Shown one piece after another: positions 1-11,640 of a stretch of 64,000 nt of DNA. Source of the DNA: Thelephora terrestris (Eukaryota > Basidiomycota > Agaricomycetes > Thelephorales > Thelephoraceae); assembly GCA_015956445.1 (NCBI GenBank), contig WIUZ02000007.1, forward strand, positions 930,001-994,000, given 5' to 3'. The position numbers and the translations under genes are program-made. The notes under the pieces were generated by a model that saw nothing but the letters and a program-made list of their open reading frames with translations, did no database searches and was not told the origin of the DNA. Position 1 is the first letter of the stretch. The number at the start of each line of letters is the position of its first letter.

Positions 1-299
1 GAGACAATGGAACGCTCCGAGTGATCACAATAGACCAAAACTAGGACACCGATATAGTTGGATGCTGTATTAAACCGGCAAAGGACAGGGCAAGGAGGCC
101 GTTTGTCTGAATGGAGGTACGTAGCAGGGTGATAGATTAAAGCAAACAGCCGAAAATTATGAATGGTCAGCGGCAAACGCCAAAATCGAAAAAGATGGTC
201 CTGTTCGATGGGACCATGTCTCAAGGTCGAACTCGCGTCCATCGCGGAGGAATGGATCCAAGGCAGTTTACAGCGCCAGTTGTAGGGGAACGCGATTAG

Positions 300-870
300 A
301 AGGCGATGAGGTCGACCGAAGAGCGATCCCTTCTATCGCGTGAGATACGGGTTCTTCCAGGGTCTTCCCAGCATCGAGCGGTCCGCCTTCCAGCAGGGTA
401 TATATAGCCGAGGCCGTTCAGTAAATTTGCCTCTCCCCTTTTCTTACCGACCGCCCGAAATTTTTTGATGCCTCCTTCGCTTGTCGTCTCCCTTCCTCCC
501 ACAGCGTCCTAGCTGCCGGTTTGCGCAGGCAGATAGCAAACCGATGCCCAAGCGACCAGTACGACGAACGTAAGGAGTCGTTTTCGTTCTGCGAGAATCC
601 GCACAGGCTGAAAACATCCTTCAGCGCCTGAACCACCGCTCGGCCCCCCATTATTTGGCCCCAAAGTCAGCTTTCCGTAGCCCGCGCCAATAGAAGTGCT
701 GTATGAAGTGGACACATGCATCCCAGACTTCACCCGAGGTTGTTTCGATGGACGTGAAGTTATCGAGCAGGTGCTCAACCGCTCAATGCCCACATCTTCC
801 GACATTTTCCACCACCCCTCAGCACTTAGCTTGGGCTTAGTACTCGACGTCAGCTGAAAACAGTCCGAAG
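300..870 (-). pseudogene. Possible decayed TPR-type repeat fragment (NACHT-TPR-like)
   Basis: Several short minus-strand frames in this stretch resemble, in order, the tetratricopeptide part of Agaricomycete NACHT-TPR proteins. One piece around 690-790 reads like 'HFIQHFYWRGLRKADFG', the next carries AERKRLLTF, and a third carries LWEEGRRQAKEA. They lie in different frames with stops between them, so no single open gene exists. The assignment rests on my recall of the family's repeat wording and is weak; it could be chance. No start or splice structure could be worked out. Confidence 0.28.
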
Positions 871-909
871 GAATCATTCTGTTAGCACATTGGATCCTGG
901 GGCTCAAAG

Positions 910-1523
910 TTGTCCCGGATTGGAATCAATATTGTGGTGAAGGCGTTGCTCCGATGCGTCAATTCAGAATCTCCCGAGTCTTGCAGAAGGCGGTCAGGAT
1001 CACTTAAGGTTGTTCTCTTCAAAAGTGCAAGGTTGGCAAACTGCGGCGGTCGGCCTCGTCCGTTCGTCCCTGCGTGGCTTGACCTGACATGTCGTACTAT
1101 TCAGTTCAGCATTCAGGGCAATTACAAACGGTCGAAGTGAGGCTGTTGCCGGGGCATGCTTACACATCCACGATGCGCAACAGTCAAAAAGTGAAGGTTA
1201 TTGAGGCGGGGGTTGATCTAAGCGCCTAGATTCCTGCCAAAGTTAGCGCCAGTACATGAGTACGCCCAGATGGGGCAGTACCAGCCACACCGGTCGTGAT
1301 TCCATACAGTTTCATTGAGTACAAAGTACAGGAGAGGAGATAGCGAGATAATCGAAACGAGAACAACAAACAATTACGAAGGAATGCAACAGGGAAAGCA
1401 CGTCGACAACCGTGGAAGAGTCCTACTCATCGAAGAGGGGAAGTTACAAAAGGACTGCGAACGTCCAGGAAACAGGGAAACAGGAGGCAAGAAACCCAAC
1501 CTACGCGTCCTCCACTCCAAATG
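910..1523. other. Intergenic, nothing recognised
   Basis: Only short overlapping frames without family resemblance occur here. The stretch lies just past the 3' end of the minus-strand gene at 1524 and probably holds its 3' UTR and terminator region. Confidence 0.5.
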
Positions 1524-3423
1524 TTACTTCAGCAACAACTCATCATCCGACTCTTCGGCTTTCTGAGGTGAGAGCGGTAATCCATCATCAATCTCTGTAA
1601 CCCTCCCATCCTTACAAACCCTCACGCTTGCTTGAAAGTCTCTTTGAGTGACAGTACCACTCCTCTTCCTCGCCGGAGCCTTTCGTTTGGGGGCGGGAGC
1701 AGGCTTCAACCAAACTACTCTCGGCTGCGGGATCTTGCCGGGATTATAGTCGCTGGCTTTGATCGTATCGCTCCGCTTTCGACTGGCGCGTTCCGCCGCA
1801 TTCTTGCTCGACCCCGCCACAGGTTTCTCTCCTTGTTGTGCCTGATTGTTTTCAGGCACTGTCGGCATCGAACGAGCGCGATTCAAGGGAGCTATGGCAA
1901 CGTCAGCACACCAGCGTAAAACAACATGCGATGGGATGAACAAGACCTTCTAGGTTCATTTCCGAAACTTTAGTTCCCAGCGCTTCCAGGTCGTCAAGGC
2001 AAGCGGAGGACGACCTCCTGTGGCTACTCTGGCCTTTGCGCTGATCCTCCGCGAGAGCGTTTGGCACACCTTCCTGGTCGGCCATCCAGTCAATCCCGCC
2101 CGCGTCATCGGGCGCCTGTCCGAAGGCTGGGGAGAGATTTAGTAGTCCCTTGGCATCAGTTGGCTCGAGCGTTCCGGTCAAGGACATAAGCGAGTTAAGT
2201 GCAGTGGAGGTAGACGACTCGTTTCCCGTGTTTCGGTCGCTAGAGACGGGAGCCGGGACACAAGTGATCGTAGACGCAGAACTAGAGTCAGAGATTTCCA
2301 TCGAAGAGAATAGACTATCATGTGAGACGTGGACGGTTTGTCGGCGAGATTTTGAAGTACGTGGCATGCGTGAAGCAGAGTCCGGGGTGAAGGGTTCAGC
2401 ATCAGCCATCTCCACGTCCTCGACATCCGTATCCAAGAATTTCTGAGCCAAGCAAATTCCGCTCCAATTCAAAGAGTCGTGGGGTGAACTATCAAAGCGA
2501 CGATTGGTAGGTGGAGTCGAGAAAGCGAGGGGTAATTCGAGCGAAAATGAGGGATGATGGATAGGCAACAGCTGAGGCCGCGGTTGAGACCCAGAGCTAG
2601 AGACACTGGAGATCGAGCGAGGTTTCCCTCGAACATTCCTGCGAACGCCTCCACGAACGAGTTTCCTAGGTTTTGCTTCCGCGTAGTTCAACCAATCGGG
2701 GGAGTCATCGACAGCAAAAGAGGGCAACGAAGGGTTCCTGCCATGGTGCAGCGTTTTTGTTTTCTTCCTATCAGGAGACGGAGCAGCGTCCGTCGCAGGA
2801 GCGGAAAAGTCGCGATTTTCGGACAAGTGGGCAGATAGCGTACGAGATTTGGCTCGCGGTCGTTTAGTCGGCTTAGGTTTGGACTGAAACTTTATCGGAG
2901 ACGCATCTCGAGAATTTGGATGACTGTTGAAAGGGGAGGCGAGATCAGTGTGAGGCCGCGAGGTGACGAGATTTTCCTTGTAGTCAGAATTGAAGGCAGG
3001 TTTTGTGAGAGGAACTGGAGAGAGCGAAGAAGCAGAGCGATGGTTCAAAGACCCAGAGGACGTGTGTTTTGCGGGCGAGAAAGCAGAGGTCACAGGCGTT
3101 TGAAAAGAGTTGGCGTGGAGTTTGGCGTTGAAGACGGTGGAGAGTGTGCCAGAAGGTACAGCTGGGACATTCGCAACGCGAGGCCGTTTCGAGCTCTTCG
3201 CTGGTACCGGATCTTTTGTAACAACAGCGGAAGGGTGAGGGACAGAGGTAGCAGCGTGAAGTCGGGATCGTTTCCCTATCCTGCGGCTCATTTCCGTGAG
3301 GGTCGTCTCGTCCTTATCTATCTCGGACAAGGGAGATGTCAGAATCGAATCCGGCTCGTCATCTTGGTCGCGTTTCCTTCTGTTTCGGCTCTTGTATGTG
3401 ATAACCTTACGCCTGGTTTGCAT
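1524..3423 (-). CDS. Ser/Pro-rich, probably nuclear protein of unknown function (614 aa)
   Basis: Two exons, 3423-1947 and 1891-1524, with one 55-bp intron (donor gtcttg, acceptor catag) that joins the frames in phase. The start is a real ATG opening MQTRRKVITYKSRNRRKR, a basic cluster that could be a nuclear localisation signal. The body is low complexity, rich in Ser, Pro, Lys and Arg, with short acidic blocks (DTDVEDVEMADAEPF) and many S/T-P sites, so it is likely disordered and phosphorylated. The C-terminus is basic and ends in an acidic SDDELLLK tail. I do not recognise a family. The layout recalls fungal chromosome-associated regulators, but no diagnostic motif is visible. The next gene upstream on the same strand ends about 255 bp away. 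Confidence 0.72.
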
Positions 3424-3678
3424 CTAGCAACAGAGAGGAAAGACGGATAAGCGACTGGGGATATTTCACCATGAGATGGTGGTGAGAAAAGGTGAGACGG
3501 GGTGAGAAGCGTCAGAAAGCGATAGCACGTGTCGATCGACAACATATAGTACAGGGGAAGCCAAATGACCTGTGGTACAGTCACAACAATCAACAAACCA
3601 AGAAAGAAAAATCAAAGCAGCCAAAAAGCAAGGTACGACCTCGTAGGACTAGATGGATACAACAACGTGGGTTCAGCT

Positions 3679-5700
3679 CTACAACTGACCATGTACAACC
3701 AGACCTGCGTGGAATAAGCTAACATCCCAGCCCAACTCGGTCAACTTGTTCTTAAGTGCAGGTCTGAGAACACCAACTCCGTTGGCGGAGTGTGCCCCAC
3801 GTCCGGTAATTATTTGCAGAGGTTTGGCTGCCGAAAAAACGAATTTGAGAAGGTGCTGTACTGCGGAGAACAAGAGTTTCTCACCCTTCGTCGGGGGAGT
3901 TTCGTAAACCATTTCCTCAACGATTTGGAAGGCCTCTGCGAGGGTGGCTCCGTGGAGATCGATAGCAGTGCGGCCGTTGACGATTTTCCTACATCCCTGC
4001 TCAGAAGTCGCTCAAGGTGATCCCTTCGAGATAGAGATACCTTGTGGAGTAAACCATGTCACGAACGATCTGCAGCTCTTCCTCTTTTGCCTGAATCTGA
4101 GCTTGTCTTGCCTAAGTCCAAAGAGAAGTAGAACGTGGTTAGTGAAGTCACGTCCTCGTAGATGAAGTGGGACACCCTACCCTGTCAGCAAAGTATTGAG
4201 CAACCTCCCCTCCTCTGTTACCCGCGTTCCCTCCTTTCCAATACCTGGTCGCCTCACGCAAAATTCGGTTTCGACTCTTATGCAATCGCGCTATGCGTTG
4301 CATAGGACCAAGTTCTCCGATATCTCCCTTCCCTCCCTTGCCAAACCCGTTCCCAGATCCTTTCACTCTGGCCTTGCGGTTTGGGTCATAGGCGGGGATT
4401 GATTCGGCGAGGTAGTGTGGCCCATTCTTCGGCTTCTCGGGGATATAGTTCCAGTCCTCACCAAGGTCGTCGTTCTTGTTAACGGGGCTGACGGGTGACA
4501 TTGCGGTCGATGCACTTGTTGCCCACTGAGACGAGCTTGGTCGGGGCTTGGAGTGAGGGGAAGTGGGAGATAACAAGGTGGGTGATAGTGGGATGGAAGG
4601 GGCTGAGTGGTATATGCCGACATCCAAGTCGCAGTCAAGCTCCAGAAGCTTCAAGATGATATCCAAAGCCAAGTCTGGGACGCCGCCCGTGGCTCGTAGA
4701 GCCAATCGAGCATCAGAGAGAAGTTGATCTTGCTGTTGAGCGGTCATGGATTCATAAACTGGAAAGGCGCGTAATGCATCAAACAACCCGAACAAGTGCT
4801 GGGTTTCCTGCTCGGAGAGTTCATCGCTGCGGGGATGGAGTGTGGCGTTGATCTGCTGGAGGGTGTGTCTCAGAGCCTTGCAAGGAGATGGATGTTTGGG
4901 ATCGTGGAAGGCAGATTGGAAATGATTTGCGCTGCAGGAGGGTACAAGGGTCGCTAGATGAGTGGAGAGGGACACGGTCTGCGCCCAAGGGTTGGGTGGG
5001 GCGGAACCTTTGAGACTGTTCGGGGACAGCTGGTGCTGCTGTCGGATATCGTTGATAACCAGTTTGATTCCTTTCTTCTTTTTTGCGGAGGGAACAGTAC
5101 CGACCCTGGGCTTGTTCTTTGGGCGGTCATCCAATAACGTGTCCACGTCGATCCCTCGCTCCTCACGCTCCCGTCTGTTTTCACGATTCAGCACCTCCTC
5201 AATCACATCTTCCATATCAGCGGATCCATCTGGACCCCCGACGGCACCAATTATGGCTCGAAGTAGTGTTGGTTCAATGTGGGGGAAAGCTGCCTGCAAA
5301 AAGGCGAACTGGGGAAAGTGGGCATTGGAAACCTCCGAGGACGAGGTCGTGACGTCTCCGGATGACCATTCCGGTGTATCATCGGAGGACCAGACAGAGC
5401 GTGGGGCATCACTGAGCGCGCCGTTGAGTTGACCGTTCGGGTCGCCACAGTTCTCTGCCGCGCCGGCGGAAAGCGTTGACAATGTCTTCTGAAGTTTGGC
5501 TATCTGTTGTTTTGTCGGTTTGGATATCTTGCTGGTCTTGCATTCGTCTTCTAGATCGGCGAACAGAACGGCGAATAACGATGTGTCCAGGGGTGGGCAG
5601 TAAATCGACTAGATCATGTGGCGAGTCAGCAAAGGTGAATTCCCTTGCCCACTGCATGAGCGGTCAGATGCACCTCCATTCGTTCGCGTAACGCGTCCAT
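3679..5700 (-). CDS. CUE - DUF1771 - Smr domain protein (618 aa)
   Basis: Four exons: 5700-5653, 5608-4181, 4111-4041 and 3988-3679. Introns are 44, 69 and 52 bp and all phases agree. The first exon encodes only 16 residues; the second opens with IYCPPLDTSLFAVLFADLE, typical of this family in basidiomycetes. A CUE-like ubiquitin-binding helix set (FLQAAFPHIEPTLLRAIIG) lies near residues 112-155. DUF1771 (helical, KSRNRILREATRYWKGG) is near 450-515. The Smr domain fills the last 100 residues with its signature blocks DLHGATLAEA, IITGRGAHS and VLRPAL. Smr domains bind or nick nucleic acid; eukaryotic CUE-Smr proteins (Cue2/N4BP2 type) act in no-go mRNA decay at stalled ribosomes. That role here is inferred from family only. 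The reading frame looks intact. Confidence 0.88.
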
Positions 5701-6080
5701 GATGATATGTGATATCTTGGATAGAGGTAATGGAGGGAAATTTTGGCAGAGTTGCAGAACACAGATGATCGAGGTAGAGACCCAAGCGAAGCCGCAGTTC
5801 TCGAAAGCTTTACAGCTGCAGTGAGACGCCGCTCCCTCGTGTTGGCTAGGAGCACGCCACTCGAGGACAGGAGCCCGCGCTGGCTCCATAGGGGGTTTGT
5901 AGGAATAAGATAGCATTACATACTTGTTTGTTACGAAGTCCATTAGCGATGGCAAAAAGAGGAAACAAAAGATGGACGGAGTGCATCGGCGTTGGTACAA
6001 AATTGATAAATATGAAAAGATCATGGGCCTGCGTGGGAGAGGGGCAGAATGAGAGTAAATGCAAAGTCCAGTAAGAGTGA
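5701..6080. promoter_or_regulatory. Spacer between two minus-strand genes
   Basis: This 380-bp stretch must hold the promoter and 5' leader of the Smr-domain gene (start at 5700) and the 3' end of the UPF0357 gene. Open frames on the minus strand here have no family resemblance and are crossed by the neighbour's introns. No clear TATA box seen. Confidence 0.4.
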
Positions 6081-6661
6081 TCATAAGCGAGTGATAGCCT
6101 TGGAGTCCAATGGCATCCCTGGGTCGCAATCGTAAGCAATGCAAAAGGAGACAGAAGCGGATCACACGTTACAAACCTGAGGGATCGATGCCATTCGCGG
6201 CGAAGATACGATTTTGTCGAATCAACCTGGCTTGGTCGAAGCTGTGGCGCAGTCAGTTCGCCGCCGGGAAAGATAGAGGGGGTCGAGTGCTCACTTGACA
6301 CGTTCCCGTCTCATGATATCCAGCACCTCCTGGGTTGCGCGCTCATCCAAACCACTCCTCGAGTCCCCAGCCACAATATTCGCGGCCTCGATGTCGAAAT
6401 TGCCAGAAGACAACCCTGCGTTTGCTTGCTCGGCGAAAGTAGCGACAGGAGTGTAATAATTGAGGGAGGGGAAGAAAGACCGCAAGCGGTTCGGAAGGGG
6501 AAGTTGAGCACGGTAGTGAAAGGAAACTGTGAAGATAACGGTCAGTCTTCACATTCGTTTCTCGAGGGTTGTCCGACAGCGATTGACTGCGGATGAGGGG
6601 GGATGGGGGGACACTCACGCATTACCAGTAACGCAAAGGCTGCAAGATAGAAGAACAACAT
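6081..6661 (-). CDS. UPF0357 / DUF2015 small membrane-anchored protein (125 aa)
   Basis: Four exons: 6661-6619, 6526-6295, 6241-6177 and 6118-6081, with introns of 92, 53 and 58 bp. The protein opens with a hydrophobic anchor (MLFFYLAAFALLVM), then a short loop with YTPVATFAEQ. It continues with the family core: NFDIEAANIVAGDSRSGLDE, MRRERVNFDQARLIRQ, NGIDPSGMPLDSKAITRL. These blocks are characteristic of the fungal UPF0357 (DUF2015) family, which is about this length and has no settled function. The small exons are too short to be seen as open frames alone; the splice sites restore exact family wording across each junction, which supports the model strongly. It is divergent from the gene at 7204. 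Confidence 0.9.
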
Positions 6662-7203
6662 TCTTATATGCGGCGTCGCCAAGAAGCTCGGATGGTTTAC
6701 GGTGTCTTTTGCGAAGTTCGGAGGTCCAGAAGTTCACGCAGTTTTCAAAGGCTTGTGCGCTGAGCGTTGCGAAGACCGAAGCCGAAGTACTCGCACTACT
6801 GAGAATCCCCTTTGTCCAAATCCGTACATCGCGCACGCCGCACGCCACCGTCAGCCGCCTCTCACGTGATTACGATGCGCGTGCTCCGCAAGATCAATCG
6901 ATCAAAATTGAACATTGAACGTTCAAACGTTCAGGCGCGTCGCATCCATCGCCCCGGATGGGAGAACTCAAGGCATTCCAAAGTCCTCTCTTCTTGGGGG
7001 TACGCATAGCGTGTGCTTACGGAGGCGCGTTCTTGGCTCGGGAAGACCCCCACCTGCCATAAGCGGCAATGGGCCATGGGGATTCCCAGACCGTGGGCGA
7101 CCCCCTACAAAAGCCACCACGAGAGTCGGACCTCGCCGAGCTCTTCCTCTGTGATTGACAGCCACCACGCTATACCTCTCCTTCCCTCTCTCAGCATATA
7201 TCT
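6662..7203. promoter_or_regulatory. Divergent promoter region, 540 bp
   Basis: The region separates the minus-strand UPF0357 gene from the plus-strand gene at 7204, so it should drive both. A pyrimidine-rich tract (about 7165-7195) sits directly before the plus-strand start, as is common at fungal transcription starts. No well-placed TATA box is obvious. Confidence 0.4.
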
Positions 7204-8157
7204 ATGATGTCTTCGAGCAGATCAGAGTTTGCAGAACTTTTACATCTCCTCACGGCTAACGACCGCCACCGTCCTGCCCCAGGCGATCTTTCTCTCTACC
7301 TTTCTCAGCTCGCCAAGAACGATGAGCTCACTCCCTCCAAATTTTCCCCAAGCGGCAGAAGCCAGGCTTTCTCCCCTGCTGTCGACACAGAATTCCCCTT
7401 CACGTTCAAGCAGATGATCCACACCCTCTACGACGCGCCAACCTGGGCCGAGAAGGTCAAGGACGTGATAGGAGAGTCTAAAAGTCAGTTCAAGCCCCTA
7501 CCGGAAGAACTCAAACCCTCCGGTCGTGAGTCCTCCGGCGAGGAGGGGTCCCAGATCCGCACTATCAAGAAGAGGTGCACCGGCCGTACTCACGTTCCCG
7601 ACCCCGTCTTTGTCCCCAAACCTACCTACGTTAGCCATAACGCCCGCACTGCGACCGTCGACCTCAAAATCGAAGGTCGAAAATCGGACACTTCACCTAG
7701 CCCAACTAAACGACGCCGCTCCCAGAGCAGAGCCGCTCGTCCTACCCTCACTATCAACACTGCGGCTCGTCGGCCGCGTCATCAATCCCTCACCCAGTTG
7801 GATGCGCGATCCCCTCTTTGGGGCAGATTGACTCCCTTCAGCGATTCCGAAGACTCGGAATTCGACACGCTTGTCACACCTCCTGACACCAAGCCCGTTC
7901 CTATGCTTCCTCCCGCGCTTCCTCCTTCCAAGATTCCAACCCGCTCCAGCACAACTTCAACCCTTCCAAACAAACCGAGCACTGTCGGGGACCATCGAAA
8001 GACTGGTCGTGTCAGGTCCTCGAGTTTCGGTGGCTCCACCCGTTTTCTCGTTTCCCCGGTCTTCAGGACCTTTGAACCTGATGGTGAGCGATCAACACTC
8101 CTGTTATGATGTATCGATTCTAATCGCGATGCTGCAGTCGTCCCCATGGACAAATGA
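7204..8157 (+). CDS. Disordered hypothetical protein (299 aa)
   Basis: Two exons, 7204-8083 and 8138-8157, with a 54-bp intron (donor gtgagc, acceptor ctgcag) that replaces a short read-through tail by VVPMDK and stop. The N-terminal 100 residues look folded: FPFTFKQMIHTLYDAPTWAE suggests helices. The rest is Ser/Pro/Arg-rich with a basic KRRRSQSRAARP stretch (possible nuclear signal) and an acidic patch DSEDSEFDTLVTPP. Many S/T-P sites suggest phosphorylation. I recognise no family; it may be a basidiomycete-specific regulator. A second ATG one codon downstream is an equally good start. The neighbouring gene is divergent and 540 bp away. Confidence 0.72.
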
Positions 8158-9100
8158 TAAGATTCTTTCAACAATGAATTATCAACCATGGCTCCAAGGC
8201 CATACGTTGTGTCCCCAGAATACCGAGGATCTTCAACCTGCTTGTTGTGTGTTGTAAAATTAGCGAAAGTCAGGATATGTAAACCTAACCAAATTTTCCG
8301 AAACTCTTAGCTGTTCGGGCTTGATAGTATACAGCGACTGTTGCACGTAGGGTCACAATGGCTCGTGACCTTGCACACGGTTTTTAAGCAAAGTATCACA
8401 TAGTTGTATTAAGCATGCCAAAGTAGGCGTACAGATGTGTATTTACTCTGTTCCGCTCAAAAAACCTTCTCCAGCCCTTGTTTTTGGTATATTTAATAGA
8501 GGGCCTGAGATCTTTGCGCTTGCGAAAACTCCAGGCTCTCAAATCCAGTTGTCAGTCCAAGGGTTGTGGTCTACCCTTTACGCATTACTAACCCCCCCCC
8601 CCCTGAAGCATTCGGACAAATCCAGGCGACTTGGGCTCGAAGCAATGGCTTTAGCAAAGTGCTTCTTTTGGTACGTTGAACAACCCGAGAGTTGTGGAAG
8701 AACAATGGGTCGAAACGCTTGAATCTATTCCCCATCGCGCCTATACATGAACCCAGTTTCGCGATTGTTAGCACGGGCCGTTCCCACCACAAATTTCCTT
8801 TCTTACAGCTTCCAACAACGTATCACCCAGAAACGTTGAACCGACAAATTGAATAACCCATACGGGCAATTGAGTGTATGCTGCGGGGTGTGCTTAGCCC
8901 CAGTAGTGTCAGGTTACTGGTTGGACTGACCTGTCCGTAGGATCCTCAGCTGTCTTAGGCCAGATATTTCTGATCTCGTTTTCAGTTCCCCAGTCAAATA
9001 TCTCGGTGGGGCACCCAACCCGAAGGTCGTCCAAGAGTTCTGTTAGTGTGGGATAGCCTTTCAGGCGGTCACATTCAAAATCTTCGGGCCCACAACCGCG
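8158..9100. other. Spacer left of the amplified array
   Basis: No convincing gene. A minus-strand frame at 8909-9112 reads like real protein (PEDFECDRLKGYPTLTELLD, then GCPTEIFDWGTENEIRNIWP) but I know no family and it has no visible neighbours in phase; it may be a relic exon cut by the left edge of the array near 9100. A run of about nine C residues lies near 8592. Confidence 0.35.
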
Positions 9101-9735
9101 TACAAGGCTCACAATCGCTTTCCCTCAGCCACGAGTTCCTCAAGAACATTGGAACGGATGCAGGCTTTGGAAGTTTGTACCCTTACTTGTCTGTATTTTG
9201 GCCCTGGTTGCTGATACTATGTTTTCGTATCTTGCAGTTTACCGTTCCTGACGTGGTTAAAAGGGCCAAGTATGTAACAGGAAACATCATTTCGTACGTA
9301 TTCGATACGATAGCCACAACGACACCCAGTCCTCCGCCGCAAACGTCTTTGAGGAAATAAACTCGGAAATTCTCTCTTGCCGAAGGAACCCAAGACGTCA
9401 GGAAGGACGTCCAAGTCGCAAGTCCGTTTTCTGCCTCCCTTCGAGATCACCCGTCCAATTTGAACAACAGACCGACTTTCTCTCCGGCAAACAGTGATCA
9501 ATGTATTTTGCTCCTACGGTTTCGAGCTTGTCGGCCTATGCCCAGATGGAAATTCCGGGCATGTACTGTCCGCGTTCTTGCAACAGGTCCCAGAATTGGA
9601 GAACCCTTTGGTAGCGTCCCCCCAACAGCAGTCCCCCCCCTCAAATCCTCCTCCGAATTCGCTCTGAAATTCGAGGCTGGATTCCAGCCTACCTTTGGTC
9701 AGACTTCCCACGACGTCCCGATCCAGTAGAGTTCT
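9101..9735 (+). pseudogene. MDR oxidoreductase relic 1 (C-terminal half)
   Basis: Fragments match the second half of the intact MDR gene at 12971-14435: SHEFLKNIGTDAGF corresponds to NHEFLKSLGADAVF, and DVVKRAKYVTGNIISYVFD corresponds to DMVKKVKDVAGNNISHVLD. Homology starts abruptly near 9101, inside the coenzyme-binding region, so the N-terminal half is missing. Frames are broken and the exon ends are eroded. It is closest in wording to relic 3 at about 15.2-16.2 kb, with which it shares distinctive changes. It marks the left boundary of the tandem array. No product is expected. Confidence 0.72.
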
Positions 9736-10180
9736 GTCGCGACTTCATTCCTTCAACATCCCTTGTGTCGAATGCAGGCTGTAGAAATTCCCGGGCCTGT
9801 GAACCTCAGACCTTGTGACGCGCACCAATTTCCATCTGCTAGATGCTGACCGGGACGCCGCGCCAAATTTTCGCAAATCCAGATCAAGCCGTGTTTCCCT
9901 ATGTCAATTTTCTCTTGGCCCATACCGCTTGCATACCACGTTTGGTCCGGGCGCTTGTATCTTATCAGGCACCTGCTTCGCGCCAATCCAGCTGCGCCCA
10001 GGTTTTCTGACCACATCCGAGCAAAATTGTACCCCTGCCCTTTGTTGTCCTTGCATCCACTATGCGTCGCTGTTGAAAGGATCCTCGACCAGGCCGACGA
10101 TCAGTCCACCCCCCATACCTACCCCTCCGGTCGTTGAGGCCAGATTTATCGAATCGGAACATCACGAACCCGACAGGAGA
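9736..10180 (+). pseudogene. STAND (NACHT) gene remnant with internal deletion
   Basis: The 5' flank and first ~20 codons match the two longer STAND genes (start context CCACTATGCGTC, then LLKGSSTRPTISPPP and PTPPVV). About 10134 the sequence jumps straight to the block ARFIESEHHEPD, which in the copy at 16.8 kb lies in exon 5 beyond the NACHT core. Nearly 1.7 kb of genomic DNA, including the P-loop, is therefore missing. Near 10180 it is cut again and fused to the minus-strand GATA relic. It cannot encode a working receptor. The upstream TATA-like element of the 16.5-kb copy is mutated here. Confidence 0.75.
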
Positions 10181-11640
10181 GGAAGGGGATGACCGATGAT
10201 GGGGAGAACCGTTGCCGTAGCTACCAGGGTTCGCGTAGTGCAAGGGTGGCAAGACGTTGCTCGGTGAATGGGCACGACTTGGAGCAGCGCTTCCACTGCG
10301 AATGTAACTCGATCCAAAGACCCTGGGAGCTCCGACATAGCCAGCAGAGGTGGGGAAGAATGCGCGAGATCCGTGTGGCTCATCTCAGGGGCAGCAAGAG
10401 CAGCGTTCAGCGGAGGTAATCGAAACCGCCCACATGAGGGGCCGAATGGATGGATGGCGAATTTGCAGTGTAGCCCCTCCCGTATCGGTCCATATGTAAG
10501 GCAGCGCGGCTGGAGCTCCTCGAAAGACTTCCCGCACGGCTCTCGGCCAGAAGGATATCGCGCTGAGACCCCTTCCTTCACCTCTTACTACCAGAGTCAG
10601 CGCCGTCATCCTCGTCATTCTTATCTTCGGGAGTAGGTTCGCGGGTGGAAACCTGGGTCCTCGCGCTCCTTCGCCTAGCAAGAGAAGCGGCGGTGTTACC
10701 GCTAGCACCACGCTTGACGCGCTTCCTTCTGGGCGTCCTCCTCCTCGTCTTCATCATCATCGACACCACTCTCTTCACCGGAAGCACACTCCTGAACGCG
10801 TGGAACGGAATCAAGGGCCTCGGCTGCTGCTTGTTCGGTCAAACGAATGTTGGCGGCAGGGGAAGTGTTGGTACTAGCGCTAGCCCCGGAAGCAGCAGAC
10901 GCACGCTTCCGGCGTTTGATAACGGCCTTTTTCATAGAGTTCGGACGGTGGGTGCCATGCAACTTGTGATAGAGACCTAGAGATAAGGGTGACATAGACG
11001 GAAAGGGTGGGAAAGTTTCGGGATTATATATCGAAAAGATTGGGATAGAGTTTGGGGGACCAGATGCTTACCGCACGCGTTACAGATGTTATTTCCAACG
11101 TCATCCTTTCGCCACAAGGGAGTGGCACAAGACAAAGCACCGACAGAATTAGAATTAACGGCGCCCTTTCCACCCTTTTTCCCGTTCGTGGGGGGATTCT
11201 TGGGAGGAGGAGGGATCTGAGGTGCCGGATCATCCTTGACAGTTTGATCCGCGGGTTCGTGTTCAACAGCGAGACGGGCAGCCTGATGAGCATTGTTGAA
11301 GGTCGGGCAGCCGTCACAAGCGTCCGCACCTACCGTCACCGGGGCATGTGCCCGCGTGCGGTTTTGGTGGAGGAGAGGCGGCGGGAGTAGGAATGACCTG
11401 CGTGCGCATCGGTTATACGGGAACGGGGGAATCTGTAGTGGGTTCCGTGGAGGTGGAAGGAATGGGAGGGGACGCGTCGAACGTGTCATTTGGTTGAAGG
11501 TGATGTAAAGAGCTAAATAAATGTGAGATAAGGAAGAGACGCGCTCGAGGTGCGTGGAGGACGTACCGCAGTTGTTGCAGACGAAAGACCCAGCCTTACG
11601 CCTCCAATGAAGCGGAGATGTGGATGCGCACTACAAGGTG
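10180..11640 (-). pseudogene. URBS1-like GATA factor, relic A
   Basis: Matches the intact GATA gene at 35237-37269 but is incomplete at both ends. The C-terminal coiled-coil part is cut off by fusion to the STAND remnant near 10180. The 5' end is lost near 11625, where the first zinc finger is interrupted by unrelated sequence also seen in relic B. The cysteine-rich block between the fingers keeps only its last pair (ADACDGCP). The second finger has lost its first CxxC pair: it reads [20 protein letters not shown]. Several frame shifts separate the remaining pieces. Even if transcribed, the product would lack both intact fingers. Confidence 0.78.

Noticed and set aside
2150-3450. Plus-strand frames opposite the Ser-rich protein
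   Set aside because: Arg-rich translations without family signal, antisense to a longer spliced gene with proper start and stop.
5846-6301. Minus-strand frame of 151 codons
   Set aside because: It runs through introns of the UPF0357 gene, whose spliced frame matches the family exactly.
10645-10980. Plus-strand frame of 111 codons over the GATA relic
   Set aside because: It lies antisense to homologous GATA coding sequence; the same antisense frame appears at 25140 and is a shadow.
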